A stretch of DNA of 54,544 nt from Muribaculum sp. (GCA_023666965.1 JAMPAZ010000001.1:110579-165122), one strand, 5' to 3'; numbered from the stretch's first letter, positions 33,894 to 45,410 are shown. Notes: generated by a model not told the origin, from the sequence alone. Program-made: numbers and translations.

Positions 33894-34065
33894 AATTCCG
33901 CCGAGCGTAAAAAGCTGAAGAGATAAACAAAACTCAGTTATTAAAACTCTGTTTTTGATTTATTGGACAAAGCAATTTAAGGTTGAGTAAACGAGGCAAG
34001 AGTGCCGAGTTGAAGAAGTTAAAAGCTGCCAAGCAACCAAAAACAAAACAATTTTCAAAACAACA

Positions 34066-34542
34066 ATGAGAAAAGCAAAGCCCAAAAAGCGGGTCGTATT
34101 GCCCGATCCCGTTTTCAACGACGTAAGAGTGTCAAAATTCGTCAACCACTTGATGTATGACGGCAAGAAGAACACTTCTTACACAATATTCTATAGCGCA
34201 CTTGAGACTGTGAAGTCGAAGTTGCCCAACGAGGAGAAGACTGCCCTTGAAATCTGGAAAAAGGCTCTCGAAAACATCACTCCTCAAGTAGAAGTAAAGT
34301 CGCGCCGTGTAGGTGGTGCAACTTTCCAGGTGCCGACAGAGATTCGCCCTGACCGTAAAGAATCCATATCAATGAAAAATATGATCCTCTATGCACGCAA
34401 GCGCGGTGGAAAGACCATGGCCGACAAGCTTGCCGCAGAAATCGTAGACGCATACAACGAACAGGGAGGCGCCTTCAAGCGCAAGGAAGATATGCATAAG
34501 ATGGCAGAAGCCAACCGCGCATTCGCACACTTCCGCTTCTAA
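34066..34542 (+). CDS. rpsG: 30S ribosomal protein uS7
   Basis: 158 residues. uS7 nucleates the 3' major domain of 16S rRNA and forms part of the E site. The start [20 protein letters not shown] and the blocks [20 protein letters not shown] and [11 protein letters not shown] are diagnostic. In E. coli it is the translational repressor of the str operon; whether that holds here cannot be judged. fusA starts 32 bases downstream. Confidence 0.98.
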   Translation: MRKAKPKKRVVLPDPVFNDVRVSKFVNHLMYDGKKNTSYTIFYSALETVKSKLPNEEKTALEIWKKALENITPQVEVKSRRVGGATFQVPTEIRPDRKESISMKNMILYARKRGGKTMADKLAAEIVDAYNEQGGAFKRKEDMHKMAEANRAFAHFRF

Positions 34543-34574
34543 TCATATTAATGATTCACTAAACCAAGCAAATA

Positions 34575-36701
34575 ATGGCAAGTAAAGACCAAAACTTACA
34601 ATATACCCGTAATATCGGTATTATGGCTCACATCGATGCCGGTAAGACAACGACATCGGAGCGTATCCTTTTCTATACCGGTCTTACCCATAAAATCGGT
34701 GAAGTCCATGACGGCGCTGCCACTATGGACTGGATGGAGCAGGAGCAGGAACGCGGTATTACAATTACTTCCGCCGCCACTACCGCTTTCTGGAAGTATG
34801 ACGACAAGAAGTATAAAATCAACTTGATTGACACTCCGGGACACGTTGACTTCACTGTAGAGGTTGAACGTTCGCTCCGCGTGCTTGACGGTGCCGTGGC
34901 TACGTTCTGTGCCGTTGGCGGTGTTGAACCCCAGTCTGAGACCGTTTGGCGTCAGGCTGATAAGTATAACGTGCCGCGTATCGGTTATGTCAACAAGATG
35001 GACCGTTCGGGCGCAAACTTCTTTGAAGTAGTACGCCAGCTTAAGGAGGTGCTTGGCGCGAATCCGTGCCCGATACAGATTCCTATCGGCGCCGAGGAGA
35101 CTTTCAAGGGTGTGGTTGACCTTATCCGGATGAAGGCTATCTATTGGCACGACGAGGCTATGGGAGCTGACTATACCTTGGATGAAATTCCCGCCGGACT
35201 TGTGGCTGAAGCTGAAGAATGGCGCGACAAGATGCTTGAAAAAATCGCTGAGTTTGACGACGATTTGATGGCAAAATATTTCGACGACCCCGCCACTATC
35301 TCGGAGGATGAAATCCGCAAGGCTCTCCGCAAGGCAACCTTGTCGATGGAGGTCGTTCCGATGATATGCGGTAGTTCGTTTAAAAATAAGGGCGTACAGC
35401 CTCTTCTCGATGCGGTTTGTGCATATCTTCCCAGCCCGCTGGACGCAGGTGCTGTCGAAGGCCATGCAGTAGACGATCCTGACCGTATCGAGACTCGCGA
35501 ACCGTCGCCTGAGGCTCCTATGTGTGCTCTTGCGTTTAAGATTGCAACTGACCCGTATGTAGGTCGTCTTTGCTTCTTCCGCGTTTATTCAGGAAATGTT
35601 GAGGCAGGAAGCTACGTGCTCAACAGCCGTTCGGGTAAGAAGGAGCGTATCTCACGTCTGTTCCAGATGCACTCTAACAAGCAGAATCCTAAAGAGGAAA
35701 TCCAGTGCGGTGATATAGGTGCCGGAGTAGGATTCAAGGATATCCGCACCGGCGACACTCTTTGCGCCGAAGATGCTCCTATCGTACTTGAGGCAATGGA
35801 CTTCCCGGATCCGGTTATCGGAATCGCCGTTGAGCCTAAGACTCAGAAAGACCTTGATAAACTCGGCGTGGGCTTGCAGAAGCTTGCCGAGGAAGACCCG
35901 ACATTCCGCGTTCAGACTAATGAGGAGACCGGTCAAACAGTCATCTCCGGTATGGGTGAGCTTCACCTCGACATCATTATCGACCGTCTGCGCCGCGAAT
36001 TTAAGGTAGAATGTAACCAGGGCCGTCCGCAGGTAACATATAAAGAGGCAATCACCAAGCCTGTAGAACTCCGCGAGGTGTTCAAGAAGCAGACCGGTGG
36101 TCGCGGTAAGTTTGCCGACATCATCGTCCGCGTTGAGCCTATCGACGAAGGCTTTGAGGGTAATCTTCAGTTTGTCGACGAAGTAAAGGGCGGTAACATT
36201 CCTAAGGAGTTCATCCCGTCGATCCAGAAGGGATTCCAGACGGCCATGAAGAACGGTGTTCTCGCCGGCTACCCTGTAGAGCAGTTGAAAGTGACTGTAA
36301 TTGACGGTTCGTTCCACCCGGTTGACTCTGACCAGCTTTCATTCGAGCTTTGTGCCATCCAGGCCTTTAAGAAGGCATCTGAAAAGGCCGGTCCCGTGCT
36401 TCTCGAGCCTATTATGAAGATTGAAGTTGTCACTCCGGAAGAAAACATGGGTGACGTGATCAGTGACCTTAACAAACGCCGCGGTCAAGTGGAAGGAATG
36501 GAGACGAGCCGAAGCGGTGCCCGTGTGGTTAAGGCTAAAGCACCTCTCGCCGAGATGTTTGGTTACGTTACTGCACTCCGTACGATTACTTCAGGTCGAG
36601 CTACCAGCACGATGAGCTTCTCTCATTACGCCGAGGTAAGTTCTTCGATCGCCAAGAACGTTCTGACAGAATGCCAGGGCCGAGTAGATTTATTGAAATA
36701 A
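34575..36701 (+). CDS. fusA: Translation elongation factor G
   Basis: 708 residues, full length. It drives translocation using GTP. G1 is [19 protein letters not shown] (residues 16-34), G3 [10 protein letters not shown]4 [10 protein letters not shown]. Domains II-V follow, with [20 protein letters not shown] in domain III/IV and [20 protein letters not shown] at the C-terminus. tuf does not follow, unlike in E. coli; rpsJ comes next after 21 bases. Confidence 0.98.
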   Translation: MASKDQNLQYTRNIGIMAHIDAGKTTTSERILFYTGLTHKIGEVHDGAATMDWMEQEQERGITITSAATTAFWKYDDKKYKINLIDTPGHVDFTVEVERSLRVLDGAVATFCAVGGVEPQSETVWRQADKYNVPRIGYVNKMDRSGANFFEVVRQLKEVLGANPCPIQIPIGAEETFKGVVDLIRMKAIYWHDEAMGADYTLDEIPAGLVAEAEEWRDKMLEKIAEFDDDLMAKYFDDPATISEDEIRKALRKATLSMEVVPMICGSSFKNKGVQPLLDAVCAYLPSPLDAGAVEGHAVDDPDRIETREPSPEAPMCALAFKIATDPYVGRLCFFRVYSGNVEAGSYVLNSRSGKKERISRLFQMHSNKQNPKEEIQCGDIGAGVGFKDIRTGDTLCAEDAPIVLEAMDFPDPVIGIAVEPKTQKDLDKLGVGLQKLAEEDPTFRVQTNEETGQTVISGMGELHLDIIIDRLRREFKVECNQGRPQVTYKEAITKPVELREVFKKQTGGRGKFADIIVRVEPIDEGFEGNLQFVDEVKGGNIPKEFIPSIQKGFQTAMKNGVLAGYPVEQLKVTVIDGSFHPVDSDQLSFELCAIQAFKKASEKAGPVLLEPIMKIEVVTPEENMGDVISDLNKRRGQVEGMETSRSGARVVKAKAPLAEMFGYVTALRTITSGRATSTMSFSHYAEVSSSIAKNVLTECQGRVDLLK

Positions 36702-36722
36702 TACATTATTACATTAAGCAAT

Positions 36723-37028
36723 ATGAGCCAAAAAATCAGAATTAAGCTTAAATCCTACGATCACAACCTTCTTGACAAGTCGGCTGAAAAGATTGTAAAG
36801 GCAGTTAAGGCTACAGGTGCGGTGATCAGCGGTCCGATACCCCTGCCCACCCACAAGCGCATCTTCACTGTTAACCGCTCGACTTTCGTCAATAAGAAGT
36901 CGCGTGAGCAGTTCCAGCTGTCGGCCTATAAGCGCCTTATCGACATCTATAACTCCAGCGCCAAGACTGTAGACGCCCTTATGAAGCTCGAGCTTCCAAG
37001 CGGCGTGCAGGTTGAAGTTAAGGTTTAA
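36723..37028 (+). CDS. rpsJ: 30S ribosomal protein uS10
   Basis: 101 residues. [40 protein letters not shown] and the C-terminal [12 protein letters not shown] match uS10, which joins the 30S head and also acts as NusE in antitermination. First gene of the classic S10 set, here joined directly to fusA. Confidence 0.98.
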   Translation: MSQKIRIKLKSYDHNLLDKSAEKIVKAVKATGAVISGPIPLPTHKRIFTVNRSTFVNKKSREQFQLSAYKRLIDIYNSSAKTVDALMKLELPSGVQVEVKV

Positions 37029-37077
37029 GCCTCTAAGAGAAAGTAACATTGATGAATTTATTTAACAATCAAGAGAA

Positions 37078-37695
37078 ATGCCAGGATTATTAGGAAAGAA
37101 AATCGGAATGACATCCGTTTTCAGTGCCGACGGTAAGAACGTACCGTGCACTGTTATCGAAGTAGGTCCTTGTGTAGTTACTCAGGTTAAGACTGTAGAG
37201 ACTGACGGCTATGCTGCCATCCAGCTCGGATTCGAGGACAAGAAGGAGAAGCATACCACCCGTCCGATGCAGGGCCATTTTGAAAAGGCCGGAGTAACAC
37301 CCAAGAGACACTTGGCCGAGTTCAAAGGATTTGCCGAAGAGTATAAGCTCGGCGACACAATCAACGTTGACTTATTTACTGAGAACGACTTTGTCGACAT
37401 CGTGGGTACCTCTAAGGGTAAGGGTTACCAGGGCGTTGTTAAGCGCCATGGTTTCGGAGGTGTCGGCCAGGCTACTCACGGCCAGCACAACCGCGCCCGC
37501 AAGCCGGGTTCTATCGGTGCTTGTTCGTATCCTGCGAAGGTGTTCAAGGGAATGCGCATGGCAGGCCAGATGGGCAATGGGCGCGTGACTGTACAGAATC
37601 TTCAGGTTCTTAAGGTTATCGCCGACCACAATCTGCTGTTGATAAAAGGATCTGTTCCCGGATCTAAAGGTTCAATCTTATTAATTGAGAAATAA
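37078..37695 (+). CDS. rplC: 50S ribosomal protein uL3
   Basis: 205 residues. The basic loop that reaches the peptidyl transferase centre is clear as [20 protein letters not shown] and the [15 protein letters not shown] block. uL3 starts 50S assembly at the 3' end of 23S rRNA. The stop TAA shares its last base with the rplD ATG (TAATG), so translation is coupled. Confidence 0.98.
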   Translation: MPGLLGKKIGMTSVFSADGKNVPCTVIEVGPCVVTQVKTVETDGYAAIQLGFEDKKEKHTTRPMQGHFEKAGVTPKRHLAEFKGFAEEYKLGDTINVDLFTENDFVDIVGTSKGKGYQGVVKRHGFGGVGQATHGQHNRARKPGSIGACSYPAKVFKGMRMAGQMGNGRVTVQNLQVLKVIADHNLLLIKGSVPGSKGSILLIEK

Positions 37696-38315
37696 TGGAA
37701 CTCGCAATATATAATGTAAAAGGAGAAGACACCGGCCGTAAGGCTCAGCTTAACGACGAGGTGTTTGCCATCGAAGCTAACGAGCAGGCCGTTTATCTCG
37801 ATGTTAAGCAGTATCTTGCCAACCAGCGCCAGGGTACTCATAAGTCAAAGGAAAGAAGCGAAGTTTCCGGTTCGACCCGCAAGCTCCACAAGCAGAAGGG
37901 CGGTGGAGGCAGCCGTATCGGTGACATCAACTCACCGGTGCTTGTCGGCGGAGGCCGTGTGTTCGGTCCTCGTCCCCGCGACTATCGCCAGAAGCTCAAC
38001 AAGAAAGTTAAGGCTCTTGCACGTCGCTCGGCTCTTACTTACAAGGCTCAAGACAATCAGATAATCGTAGTTGAGGACTTTACTTTTGAGGCACCCAAAA
38101 CTAAAGATTTCTTAAGCTTTGTTAAGAATATAAAAGTAGAAGGCAAAAAGATACTTCTGGTTTTAAAAGACCAAAATAAAAACGTATATTTGTCGGCTCG
38201 AAATATACCGGGCGCTCAGATTATAACTGCTTCTGATGTAAATACTTATAGTCTGCTCAATAATAAAGCTATCATCTTGACCGAAGGTAGCCTTGAAGTT
38301 ATGAATAATCTTTAA
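37695..38315 (+). CDS. rplD: 50S ribosomal protein uL4
   Basis: 206 residues. [20 protein letters not shown] and [20 protein letters not shown] form the long loop lining the exit tunnel. uL4 represses the S10 operon in E. coli through the leader; here the S10 genes have no separate leader of that kind because fusA precedes them by 21 bases. Confidence 0.97.
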   Translation: MELAIYNVKGEDTGRKAQLNDEVFAIEANEQAVYLDVKQYLANQRQGTHKSKERSEVSGSTRKLHKQKGGGGSRIGDINSPVLVGGGRVFGPRPRDYRQKLNKKVKALARRSALTYKAQDNQIIVVEDFTFEAPKTKDFLSFVKNIKVEGKKILLVLKDQNKNVYLSARNIPGAQIITASDVNTYSLLNNKAIILTEGSLEVMNNL

Positions 38316-38336
38316 TAAACACAGGAGGATTTAGTA

Positions 38337-38627
38337 ATGGAATTAGAAATAACCCCTATCGTTACCGAAAAGGCGACTATGCTTACAGAAAAGCTTAATC
38401 GCTACACTTTCCGTGTTTCGCCTGATGCTAACAAGTATCAGATTAAGGACTTGGTCGAGAAGCTTTATGGTGTACATGTGGTAAAGGTCAATACAATGAT
38501 TGTCCGCGGCAAGAACAAGTCGCGTTACACCCGCACCGGCATCATCAAAGGCAGCACATCTGACTATAAGAAGGCCATCGTATCGTTGAAGGATGGCGAA
38601 ACCATTGATTTCTATAGCAATATATAA
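38337..38627 (+). CDS. rplW: 50S ribosomal protein uL23
   Basis: 96 residues. [20 protein letters not shown] and [20 protein letters not shown] match uL23, the docking site for trigger factor and SRP at the tunnel exit. rplB starts five bases later. Confidence 0.97.
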   Translation: MELEITPIVTEKATMLTEKLNRYTFRVSPDANKYQIKDLVEKLYGVHVVKVNTMIVRGKNKSRYTRTGIIKGSTSDYKKAIVSLKDGETIDFYSNI

Positions 38628-38632
38628 ACGAA

Positions 38633-39508
38633 ATGGCAGTAAAAAAATTCAAGCCCACAACACCGGGGCAAAGACACAAAATTATTGGTGTGTTCAAGCG
38701 CACTGAATTGGTCGGTTTCGACAAGGAGACTAAGAAGCCAATCGTACGCACCTCTACTGCAAACGCACCAGAAAAATCTCTTGTTGTCGGTAGAAAGTCA
38801 ACCGGCGGCCGCAACGCGGAAGGTCATCTGACTAACCGCTACATGGGCGGTGGCCATAAGCGTGCTTATCGTATCATCGACTTTAAGAGAAACAAAGACG
38901 GTGTGCCTGCATTGGTAAAGGCTATCGAGTATGATCCCAACCGTTCGGCTCGCGTGGCCCTTCTTCACTATGCAGACGGTACAAAAGCTTACATAATTGC
39001 ACCCAACGGCTTAGAGGTCGGCGCAACTGTAGTGAGCGGTCCTGACGTAGCTCCTGAAGTGGGCAATGCTCTTCCTTTGAGTTCAATCCCCGTCGGTACC
39101 GTAATCCACAACATCGAGTTGCGTCCCGGACAGGGAGCATTCATGGCTCGTTCTGCCGGTACTTTCGCGCAGCTCGTATCGCGCGAAGGCGACTATGCAA
39201 TTATCAAATTACCTTCGGGAGAAACACGTAAGGTTCTGTCGGCCTGCCGCGCCACAGTAGGCGTTGTCGGCAACAGCGAACACTCCCTCGAGCGCTCAGG
39301 AAAGGCAGGACGCAGCCGTTGGCTCGGACGTCGTCCCCGCAACCGCGGCGTTGTTATGAATCCTGTTGATCACCCCATGGGTGGTGGTGAAGGCCGCGCA
39401 TCCGGAGGTCATCCTCGTTCACGTAAGGGTCTGTACTCTAAGGGTCTTAAGACACGTGCACCGAAGAAGCATTCTTCGAAGTACATTATTGAAAGAAGAA
39501 AAAAGTAA
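38633..39508 (+). CDS. rplB: 50S ribosomal protein uL2, with a short N-terminal insertion
   Basis: 291 residues, about 17 more than most bacterial uL2 (273-274). uL2 holds the subunits together near the peptidyl transferase centre. From residue 55 the sequence is standard ([40 protein letters not shown] with the key His). The extra residues lie between [15 protein letters not shown] (5-19) and [16 protein letters not shown] (from 46), as a K/T/V-rich stretch [18 protein letters not shown]. The reading frame is intact and the region is in a surface-exposed part of uL2, so this is probably a tolerated lineage-specific loop. Confidence 0.97.
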   Translation: MAVKKFKPTTPGQRHKIIGVFKRTELVGFDKETKKPIVRTSTANAPEKSLVVGRKSTGGRNAEGHLTNRYMGGGHKRAYRIIDFKRNKDGVPALVKAIEYDPNRSARVALLHYADGTKAYIIAPNGLEVGATVVSGPDVAPEVGNALPLSSIPVGTVIHNIELRPGQGAFMARSAGTFAQLVSREGDYAIIKLPSGETRKVLSACRATVGVVGNSEHSLERSGKAGRSRWLGRRPRNRGVVMNPVDHPMGGGEGRASGGHPRSRKGLYSKGLKTRAPKKHSSKYIIERRKK

Positions 39509-39527
39509 TCTGATTAATTAAGCAACT

Positions 39528-39797
39528 ATGAGTCGTTCATTAAAAAAAGGCCCATACATCAGTGTAAAGCTGGAAAAGAAAGTGGCTGCGATGGAGGAAA
39601 GCGGCAAAAAGTCTGTGATTAAGACTTGGAGCCGTGCGTCGATGATCGCTCCCGAGTTCGTAGGTCATACTTTTGCAGTCCACAATGGTAATAAGTTCAT
39701 TCCGGTCTACGTCACCGAGAACATGGTAGGTCATAAACTCGGCGAATTCGCTCCGACACGTACCTTCCGTGGACATAGCGGCAACCGCAAGAAATAA
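39528..39797 (+). CDS. rpsS: 30S ribosomal protein uS19
   Basis: 89 residues. [40 protein letters not shown] and [18 protein letters not shown] match uS19, which lies in the 30S head with uS13 and contacts the A-site tRNA. The gap to rplV is 49 bases. Confidence 0.97.
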   Translation: MSRSLKKGPYISVKLEKKVAAMEESGKKSVIKTWSRASMIAPEFVGHTFAVHNGNKFIPVYVTENMVGHKLGEFAPTRTFRGHSGNRKK

Positions 39798-39846
39798 TAA
39801 GGGCCATTGATATAAAAATTTTTGACAAAAAAAGAAATTAAATACA

Positions 39847-40260
39847 ATGGGTGTAAGAAAAAGACAATCAGCTGAATTAATTAAGGAAGCCAAGAAAACG
39901 CAGGCATTCGCCAAGCTTCTTGACGTGCCCTCTTCTCCGCGCAAGATGCGCCTCGTGGTGGACATGATCCGCGGAAAGGAAGTGTTCCGTGCGTTGGGCA
40001 TCCTCAAATTCTCAAATAAGGAAGCGGCAGCCCGTGTGGAGAAACTGCTCCGTTCGGCTATCGCAAACTGGGAGGCCAAAAACGAGCGCAAGGCAGAGTC
40101 AGGCGAACTTTACGTAAGCACAGTCTTCGTGGGTCCGGCTCCCATGCTCAAGCGTCTTCGTCCGGCTCCGCAGGGACGTGGCTACAGAATCCGCAAGCGT
40201 GCTAACCACGTGACTTTGTATGTAGACACTATTGACAACAACAAATCTGAAAAAGAATAA
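39847..40260 (+). CDS. rplV: 50S ribosomal protein uL22
   Basis: 137 residues, with the long beta hairpin reaching into the exit tunnel ([20 protein letters not shown]), the site of macrolide-resistance changes in other species; no deletion is visible. [20 protein letters not shown] is the N-terminal block. rpsC begins three bases after the stop. Confidence 0.97.
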   Translation: MGVRKRQSAELIKEAKKTQAFAKLLDVPSSPRKMRLVVDMIRGKEVFRALGILKFSNKEAAARVEKLLRSAIANWEAKNERKAESGELYVSTVFVGPAPMLKRLRPAPQGRGYRIRKRANHVTLYVDTIDNNKSEKE

Positions 40261-40263
40261 GAG

Positions 40264-41001
40264 ATGGGACAGAAAGTAAATCCAATAAGCAACCGCTTAG
40301 GTGTCATCCGTGGTTGGGACTCTAACTGGTATGGTGGCAAGAAGTACGGTGATAATTTGCTCGAGGATTCCAAGCTCCGCAAATATCTTGAAGTCCGTCT
40401 CGCCAAGTCAAGCGTTTCTCGTATTGTTATCGAGCGCACTCTTAAGCTAATAACCATCACTATCTGCACTTCTCGTCCGGGACTTATCATCGGAAAGGGA
40501 GGCGCCGATGTAGACAAGCTTAAGAAGGAGCTCATGAAGATTACCGACAAGGATGTTCAGATCAACATCTTCGAGGTGAAGCGCCCTGAGCTTGATGCTC
40601 AGATCGTGGCATCTAACATCGCCCGCCAGATCGAGGGTAAGATCGCTTACCGTCGTGCTGTCAAGATGGCCATCGCGGCAACAATGCGCAGCGGTGCCGA
40701 GGGCATCAAGGTTCAGGTGAGCGGACGTCTTAACGGCGCAGAAATGGCGCGCAGTGAGATGTTCAAGGAAGGACGTACTCCTCTCCATACTCTCCGTGCC
40801 GACATCGACTATGCACTCGTAGAGGCCCACACTAAAGTAGGCGTTATCGGTGTAAAGGTTTGGATTTGCCGCGGCGAGGTTTATGGCAAGCGTGAACTCG
40901 CTCCTTCATTCACCAACACCGGCAAGGAAGGACGTGGCGGAAACAACGGTGGCCGCGAGCGCCGTGAAAGAGGTTTCCGTAAACCTAAAAACAATCGTTA
41001 A
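40264..41001 (+). CDS. rpsC: 30S ribosomal protein uS3
   Basis: 245 residues. The KH domain [20 protein letters not shown] (about residues 77-96) and the C-terminal block [19 protein letters not shown] are clear. uS3 lines the mRNA entry channel. The Gly/Arg/Asn-rich tail ([16 protein letters not shown]) is longer than in E. coli and is probably flexible. Confidence 0.98.
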   Translation: MGQKVNPISNRLGVIRGWDSNWYGGKKYGDNLLEDSKLRKYLEVRLAKSSVSRIVIERTLKLITITICTSRPGLIIGKGGADVDKLKKELMKITDKDVQINIFEVKRPELDAQIVASNIARQIEGKIAYRRAVKMAIAATMRSGAEGIKVQVSGRLNGAEMARSEMFKEGRTPLHTLRADIDYALVEAHTKVGVIGVKVWICRGEVYGKRELAPSFTNTGKEGRGGNNGGRERRERGFRKPKNNR

Positions 41002-41022
41002 ACGTATTGAATCAACAGAACA

Positions 41023-41454
41023 ATGTTACAACCGAAGAAAACCAGATTCCGCCGCCAACAGAAAGGCCGCATGAAAGGCAACGCTCAGCGTGGCAATCAG
41101 CTCGCCTTTGGTTCTTTTGGCATCAAGACTTTGGAGTCAAAGTGGATCACAGGACGCCAGATTGAAGCCGCTCGTATCGCGGTGACACGCTACATGCAGC
41201 GTCAGGGTCAAGTATGGATCCGTATTTTCCCAGATAAGCCCATCACCAAGAAGCCTGCCGAAGTCCGCATGGGTAAAGGTAAAGGTAATCCCGAAGGCTT
41301 CGTAGCTCCTGTTACTCCGGGACGCGTGCTTATCGAGCTTGAAGGCGTGCCGTTCGATGTTGCAAAGGAGGCACTCCGCCTGGCAGCCCAGAAGCTCCCC
41401 GTGACAACTAAATTTGTGGTTCGCCGCGATTATGATCCATCTCAAAACGTGTAA
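41023..41454 (+). CDS. rplP: 50S ribosomal protein uL16
   Basis: 143 residues. [20 protein letters not shown], then [20 protein letters not shown] (the site of the hydroxylated or flexible loop near the A site) and [18 protein letters not shown] match uL16. rpmC follows by six bases. Confidence 0.98.
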   Translation: MLQPKKTRFRRQQKGRMKGNAQRGNQLAFGSFGIKTLESKWITGRQIEAARIAVTRYMQRQGQVWIRIFPDKPITKKPAEVRMGKGKGNPEGFVAPVTPGRVLIELEGVPFDVAKEALRLAAQKLPVTTKFVVRRDYDPSQNV

Positions 41455-41460
41455 TAAGCT

Positions 41461-41658
41461 ATGAAGAAAGAAGAAATAAAGGAGCTCAGCACCCCCGATT
41501 TGAAGGAACGTCTCGAGCAGGCTAAGAAGGATTATCTTCAGCAGAAGATGAATCACTCTGTTTCTCCCATCGATAATCCCGCGAAGATTACACAGGACCG
41601 TAAAATGATTGCGCGCATGATGACCGAATTGCGTCAGCGCGAACTTAACAATAAATAA
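41461..41658 (+). CDS. rpmC: 50S ribosomal protein uL29
   Basis: 65 residues, two helices typical of uL29: MKKEEIKELSTPDLKERLEQ and PAKITQDRKMIARMMTELRQ. uL29 sits beside uL23 at the tunnel exit. Its spacing of six bases after rplP and nine before rpsQ fits the S10 block. Confidence 0.96.
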   Translation: MKKEEIKELSTPDLKERLEQAKKDYLQQKMNHSVSPIDNPAKITQDRKMIARMMTELRQRELNNK

Positions 41659-41667
41659 TCCCAAGAA

Positions 41668-41928
41668 ATGGAAGAAAAAAGAAATTTAAGAAAAGAACGT
41701 ATTGGGGTTGTATCGTCCAATAAGGGTGAAAAGACCATCACCGTCATGGTGAAATGGAAAGAGAAGCACCCCATTTACGGTAAGTTCGTCAACAAGACCA
41801 AGAAGTATCACGCGCACGACGAGAACAACGAGTGCAGCGTTGGCGACACTGTAAGGCTGATGGAGACCCGTCCGCTGAGCAAGACAAAGAGATGGAGATT
41901 AGTTGAAATCATCGAAAAAGTTAAGTAA
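41668..41928 (+). CDS. rpsQ: 30S ribosomal protein uS17
   Basis: 86 residues. [20 protein letters not shown] and [20 protein letters not shown] form the OB fold of uS17, a primary 16S rRNA binding protein. rplN starts two bases after the stop. Confidence 0.97.
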   Translation: MEEKRNLRKERIGVVSSNKGEKTITVMVKWKEKHPIYGKFVNKTKKYHAHDENNECSVGDTVRLMETRPLSKTKRWRLVEIIEKVK

Positions 41929-41930
41929 TC

Positions 41931-42296
41931 ATGATACAGACAGAATCCCGGTTGACCGTGGCAGACAACAGCGGTGCAAAGGAAGCCCTCTGCATCCACG
42001 TCCTTGGCGGTACAGGTCGTCGTTACGCCTCAGTAGGTGACATCATCGTAGTTTCGGTGAAGAGCGTCATTCCTTCCTCAGACGTAAAGAAAGGTACTGT
42101 ATCGAAGGCAGTCGTAGTACGTACTAAAAAAGAAATACGCCGTCCCGACGGTTCATATATCCGCTTTGACGACAACGCTTGCGTGTTGCTCAACAATGCC
42201 GGTGAACTTCGCGGAACCCGTATTTTCGGCCCGGTAGCACGTGAACTTCGTGCCACAAACATGAAGATCGTTTCACTCGCACCGGAAGTACTTTAA
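41931..42296 (+). CDS. rplN: 50S ribosomal protein uL14
   Basis: 121 residues. [20 protein letters not shown] and the block [20 protein letters not shown], then [13 protein letters not shown] match uL14, which forms an intersubunit bridge and the RsfS binding site. In E. coli this is the first gene of the spc operon; here the 2-base gap to rpsQ leaves no room for a promoter. Confidence 0.98.
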   Translation: MIQTESRLTVADNSGAKEALCIHVLGGTGRRYASVGDIIVVSVKSVIPSSDVKKGTVSKAVVVRTKKEIRRPDGSYIRFDDNACVLLNNAGELRGTRIFGPVARELRATNMKIVSLAPEVL

Positions 42297-42321
42297 TCCA
42301 TAGTAATAGAAGTAAACCACA

Positions 42322-42642
42322 ATGAGCAAGCAAAATATTAAAAAAGGCGACATTGTCTACGTGCTTTCAGGAGATGACCGCGGCAAGCAAGGCCGCGTGC
42401 TCTCCGTGCAGGTAAGCAAGGAGCGCGCTATCGTTGAAGGTATCAACATGGTATCAAAGAGTACCAAGCCAAGCGCTAAGTATCCGCAGGGCGGCATAAT
42501 CAAAATTGAAGCACCCGTGCACCTTTCCAATCTCGCTCTTCTTGACCCGAAGAGCGGCAAGCCGACCCGTATCGGCCGCCGCAAGGACGAGAATGGTAAG
42601 TCAGTTCGTTATTCTAAAAAATCAGGAGAGGAGATTAAGTAA
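42322..42642 (+). CDS. rplX: 50S ribosomal protein uL24
   Basis: 106 residues. The KOW motif [20 protein letters not shown] (about residues 8-27) and [20 protein letters not shown] match uL24, an assembly initiator at the 5' end of 23S rRNA. The stop and the rplE start overlap as TAATG. Confidence 0.97.
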   Translation: MSKQNIKKGDIVYVLSGDDRGKQGRVLSVQVSKERAIVEGINMVSKSTKPSAKYPQGGIIKIEAPVHLSNLALLDPKSGKPTRIGRRKDENGKSVRYSKKSGEEIK

Positions 42643-43193
42643 TGAGCACAGCCACTCTTAAGCAAGACTATAAGGAGCGCATTGTTCCCGCTCTTGAGAA
42701 GCAGTTTAACTATACGACTGTAATGCAGGTTCCCCGTTTGGAGAAGATCGTCATCAACCAGGGCCTCGGCGCAGCCACCCAGGACAAGAAGATCATCGAG
42801 ACTGCCATCAATGAACTAACCGCCATAACCGGTCAAAAAGCCGTGGCTACCTTGTCGAAGAAGGACATCTCTAACTTCAAGGTTCGTAAAAAGAATCCCA
42901 TCGGTGCGAGAGTGACTCTTCGCCGCGAGAAGATGTATGAGTTCCTTGAAAGACTCGTCCGCGTGGCTCTTCCCCGTATCCGCGACTTTAAGGGTATCGA
43001 GAGCAAGCTCGACGGCCGTGGTAACTACACCCTCGGCATCACTGAGCAGATTATCTTCCCCGAAATCAACATCGACGCCATCAACAAGCTCATGGGTATG
43101 AACATCACGTTCGTCACCAGCGCCAAGACTGACGAAGAGGGCTACGCTTTGTTGAAAGAATTCGGACTTCCGTTCAAGAACGCTAAAAAATAA
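42642..43193 (+). CDS. rplE: 50S ribosomal protein uL5
   Basis: 183 residues. [40 protein letters not shown] and [19 protein letters not shown] match uL5, which binds 5S rRNA and contacts the P-site tRNA. Translation is probably coupled to rplX. Confidence 0.98.
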   Translation: MSTATLKQDYKERIVPALEKQFNYTTVMQVPRLEKIVINQGLGAATQDKKIIETAINELTAITGQKAVATLSKKDISNFKVRKKNPIGARVTLRREKMYEFLERLVRVALPRIRDFKGIESKLDGRGNYTLGITEQIIFPEINIDAINKLMGMNITFVTSAKTDEEGYALLKEFGLPFKNAKK

Positions 43194-43204
43194 GATATTT
43201 TATT

Positions 43205-43474
43205 ATGGCTAAAGAATCAATGAAGGCTCGTGAGGTGAAGAGAGCTAAACTCGTGGCAAAATACGCCGCAAAGAAGGCCGCCCTTAAGGCCGCCGGCGAC
43301 TACGAAGCTCTACAGGCACTTCCCAAGAATGCTTCTTCAGTTCGTCTCCATAACCGTTGCAGCATAACTGGCCGTCCGAAAGGATATATGCGCCAGTTTG
43401 GCATTTCGCGTATCCAATTCCGCGAAATGGCCTCTGCCGGTTTGATCCCGGGCGTAAAGAAAGCAAGTTGGTAA
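43205..43474 (+). CDS. rpsN: 30S ribosomal protein uS14, zinc-independent long form
   Basis: 89 residues. [20 protein letters not shown] and [20 protein letters not shown] match uS14. Only one cysteine is present, so this is the C-minus form that does not bind zinc. The 79-base gap to rpsH has no promoter box. Confidence 0.97.
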   Translation: MAKESMKAREVKRAKLVAKYAAKKAALKAAGDYEALQALPKNASSVRLHNRCSITGRPKGYMRQFGISRIQFREMASAGLIPGVKKASW

Positions 43475-43553
43475 CATATTGCCGCTTACTGATTAACAGA
43501 GAGTATTAAATATTGTTCGGAGAGTACCGAATCAATTTAAACAAATCAATAAA

Positions 43554-43952
43554 ATGACTGATCCAATAGCAGATTATTTAACAAGATTGAGGAACGCCAT
43601 CAAGGCTCAGCATCGCGTGGTGGAAATACCGGCCTCAAACTTGAAGAAAGAGATCACTAAGATTCTTTTTGAACAGGGCTACATCCTCAACTATAAGTTC
43701 GTAGAGGGTGAGAATCCCGCCGGCACTATTAAGATTGCCTTAAAGTATGATCCCGTGGACAAGGTCAACGCCATCAAGTCGTTGAAGCGTGTAAGCCGTC
43801 CCGGTCTTCGTCAGTACACCGGCTACAAGGATATGCCCAGAGTGTTGAACGGCTTGGGTATCGCCATCCTTTCCACTTCTAAGGGTGTGATGACCAACAA
43901 GCAGGCCCGCGAGATGAAAATCGGTGGCGAAGTTTTGTGTTACGTTTACTAA
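43554..43952 (+). CDS. rpsH: 30S ribosomal protein uS8
   Basis: 132 residues. MTDPIADYLTRLRNAIKAQH and the C-terminal LSTSKGVMTNKQAREMKIGG match uS8, a primary binder of 16S helix 21 and the spc operon repressor in E. coli. The start follows a 79-base gap after rpsN. Confidence 0.98.
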   Translation: MTDPIADYLTRLRNAIKAQHRVVEIPASNLKKEITKILFEQGYILNYKFVEGENPAGTIKIALKYDPVDKVNAIKSLKRVSRPGLRQYTGYKDMPRVLNGLGIAILSTSKGVMTNKQAREMKIGGEVLCYVY

Positions 43953-43972
43953 TCAGATAGGAGGAAATTACA

Positions 43973-44527
43973 ATGTCAAGAATAGGTAAAGCCCCCATTG
44001 AAATACCCGCCGGAGTCACTGTCACTGTCAACAACGACACTGTGACCGTTAAGGGCCCCAAAGGTGAACTTTCTCAGAAAGTTAATCCGGAGCTGACGGT
44101 AAAGGTTGAAAACGGACACGTAGTAGTTGAACGTCCTTCTGACGACCGTGAACATCGCGCTCAGCATGGTCTGTACCGTGCACTGATTCATAATATGATT
44201 GTCGGTGTATCTACCGGCTACCGTAAGGAGATGGAGCTCGTCGGCGTTGGTTATCGCGCCACCTCTGACGGCCAAGTGCTCGAACTTGCACTCGGCTTCT
44301 CTCACGCCATCTTCATCAAGCTTCCGAAGGAGGTTAAAGTAGAAGCTAAGACTGAGCGTAACAAGAACCCGCTCATCATCCTTGAGAGCGACGACAAGCA
44401 GCTGCTTGGTCAGGTATGCGCTAAGATTCGTTCGCTCCGCAAGCCTGAACCCTACAAGGGCAAGGGTATTAAGTTCGTCGGTGAAGTTATACGTCGCAAG
44501 TCGGGCAAATCGGCTGGTGCTAAATAA
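43973..44527 (+). CDS. rplF: 50S ribosomal protein uL6
   Basis: 184 residues. [20 protein letters not shown] begins the first of two similar domains; the second ends with [20 protein letters not shown], the signature close to the factor-binding region. An AGGAGG-like sequence (AGATAGGAGGAAATTACA) stands before the ATG, one of few in this window that resembles a Shine-Dalgarno site. Confidence 0.98.
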   Translation: MSRIGKAPIEIPAGVTVTVNNDTVTVKGPKGELSQKVNPELTVKVENGHVVVERPSDDREHRAQHGLYRALIHNMIVGVSTGYRKEMELVGVGYRATSDGQVLELALGFSHAIFIKLPKEVKVEAKTERNKNPLIILESDDKQLLGQVCAKIRSLRKPEPYKGKGIKFVGEVIRRKSGKSAGAK

Positions 44528-44544
44528 TTAAAGTTGACAGAATC

Positions 44545-44886
44545 ATGATATCAAAGATACAAAGAAGAAATAAGATCAAGACCCGTATCCGTGGTAAAGT
44601 GTCTGGCACCGCCGCACGTCCCCGTATGACGGTATTCCGTAGCAACAAGCAGATTTACGTACAGTTAATCGACGACTTGGAAGGAAAGACTCTCGTGTCG
44701 ACCTCTTCAAAGGGTCTCGAAGGGGGCACAAAGATTGAAGTTGCCGCTAAAGTAGGTAAAGCTATTGCTGAAAAGGCTCTCGCAGCCGGCATCTCTGAAG
44801 TAGTATTCGACCGCAACGGCTATCTATTCCACGGTCGTGTTAAATCATTGGCTGACGCTGCTCGCGAAGGCGGACTTAAATTTTAA
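44545..44886 (+). CDS. rplR: 50S ribosomal protein uL18
   Basis: 113 residues. [20 protein letters not shown], then [20 protein letters not shown] and the end [17 protein letters not shown] match uL18, which brings 5S rRNA to the 50S subunit. rpsE starts five bases later. Confidence 0.97.
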   Translation: MISKIQRRNKIKTRIRGKVSGTAARPRMTVFRSNKQIYVQLIDDLEGKTLVSTSSKGLEGGTKIEVAAKVGKAIAEKALAAGISEVVFDRNGYLFHGRVKSLADAAREGGLKF

Positions 44887-44891
44887 AAGAC

Positions 44892-45410
44892 ATGGCAAAT
44901 AAGAATAACAGAGTAAAATCGACCAACGACCTCGAACTTAAGGATCGTTTGGTAGCCATCAACCGTGTTACTAAGGTGACCAAAGGTGGTCGCACATTCA
45001 CTTTCGCCGCTATAGTAGTGGTAGGTAATGAGGACGGTATCGTCGGCTGGGGTCTTGGTAAAGCCAATGAAGTCACTGCCGCTATCGCCAAGGGTGTAGA
45101 AGCCGCAAAGAAGAATCTTATCCGCGTCCCTGTATATAAAGGTACCATTCCTCACGAACAGGAAGCCAAGTTCGGCGGTTCGCGCGTAATTCTGAAGCCC
45201 GCATCACACGGTACCGGAGTTAAGGCCGGTGGTGCTATGCGTGCCGTGCTTGAGAGTGTCGGCATTACTGACGTGCTTGCCAAGTCAAAGGGTTCGTCTA
45301 ACCCCCACAACTTGGTTAAGGCCACTATCGAGGCGCTCGGCGAAATGCGCAGTCCGCTTCAGGTAGCTCAGAATCGTGGTATATCTCTCGAAAAAGTATA
45401 TAACGGTTAA
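44892..45410 (+). CDS. rpsE: 30S ribosomal protein uS5
   Basis: 172 residues. Two domains: the dsRNA-binding-like N-terminal part with [20 protein letters not shown] and [18 protein letters not shown], and the C-terminal [20 protein letters not shown]. uS5 helps keep decoding accurate at the mRNA entry. No change at the usual spectinomycin loop (TKGGR) can be judged without alignment. Confidence 0.98.
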   Translation: MANKNNRVKSTNDLELKDRLVAINRVTKVTKGGRTFTFAAIVVVGNEDGIVGWGLGKANEVTAAIAKGVEAAKKNLIRVPVYKGTIPHEQEAKFGGSRVILKPASHGTGVKAGGAMRAVLESVGITDVLAKSKGSSNPHNLVKATIEALGEMRSPLQVAQNRGISLEKVYNG

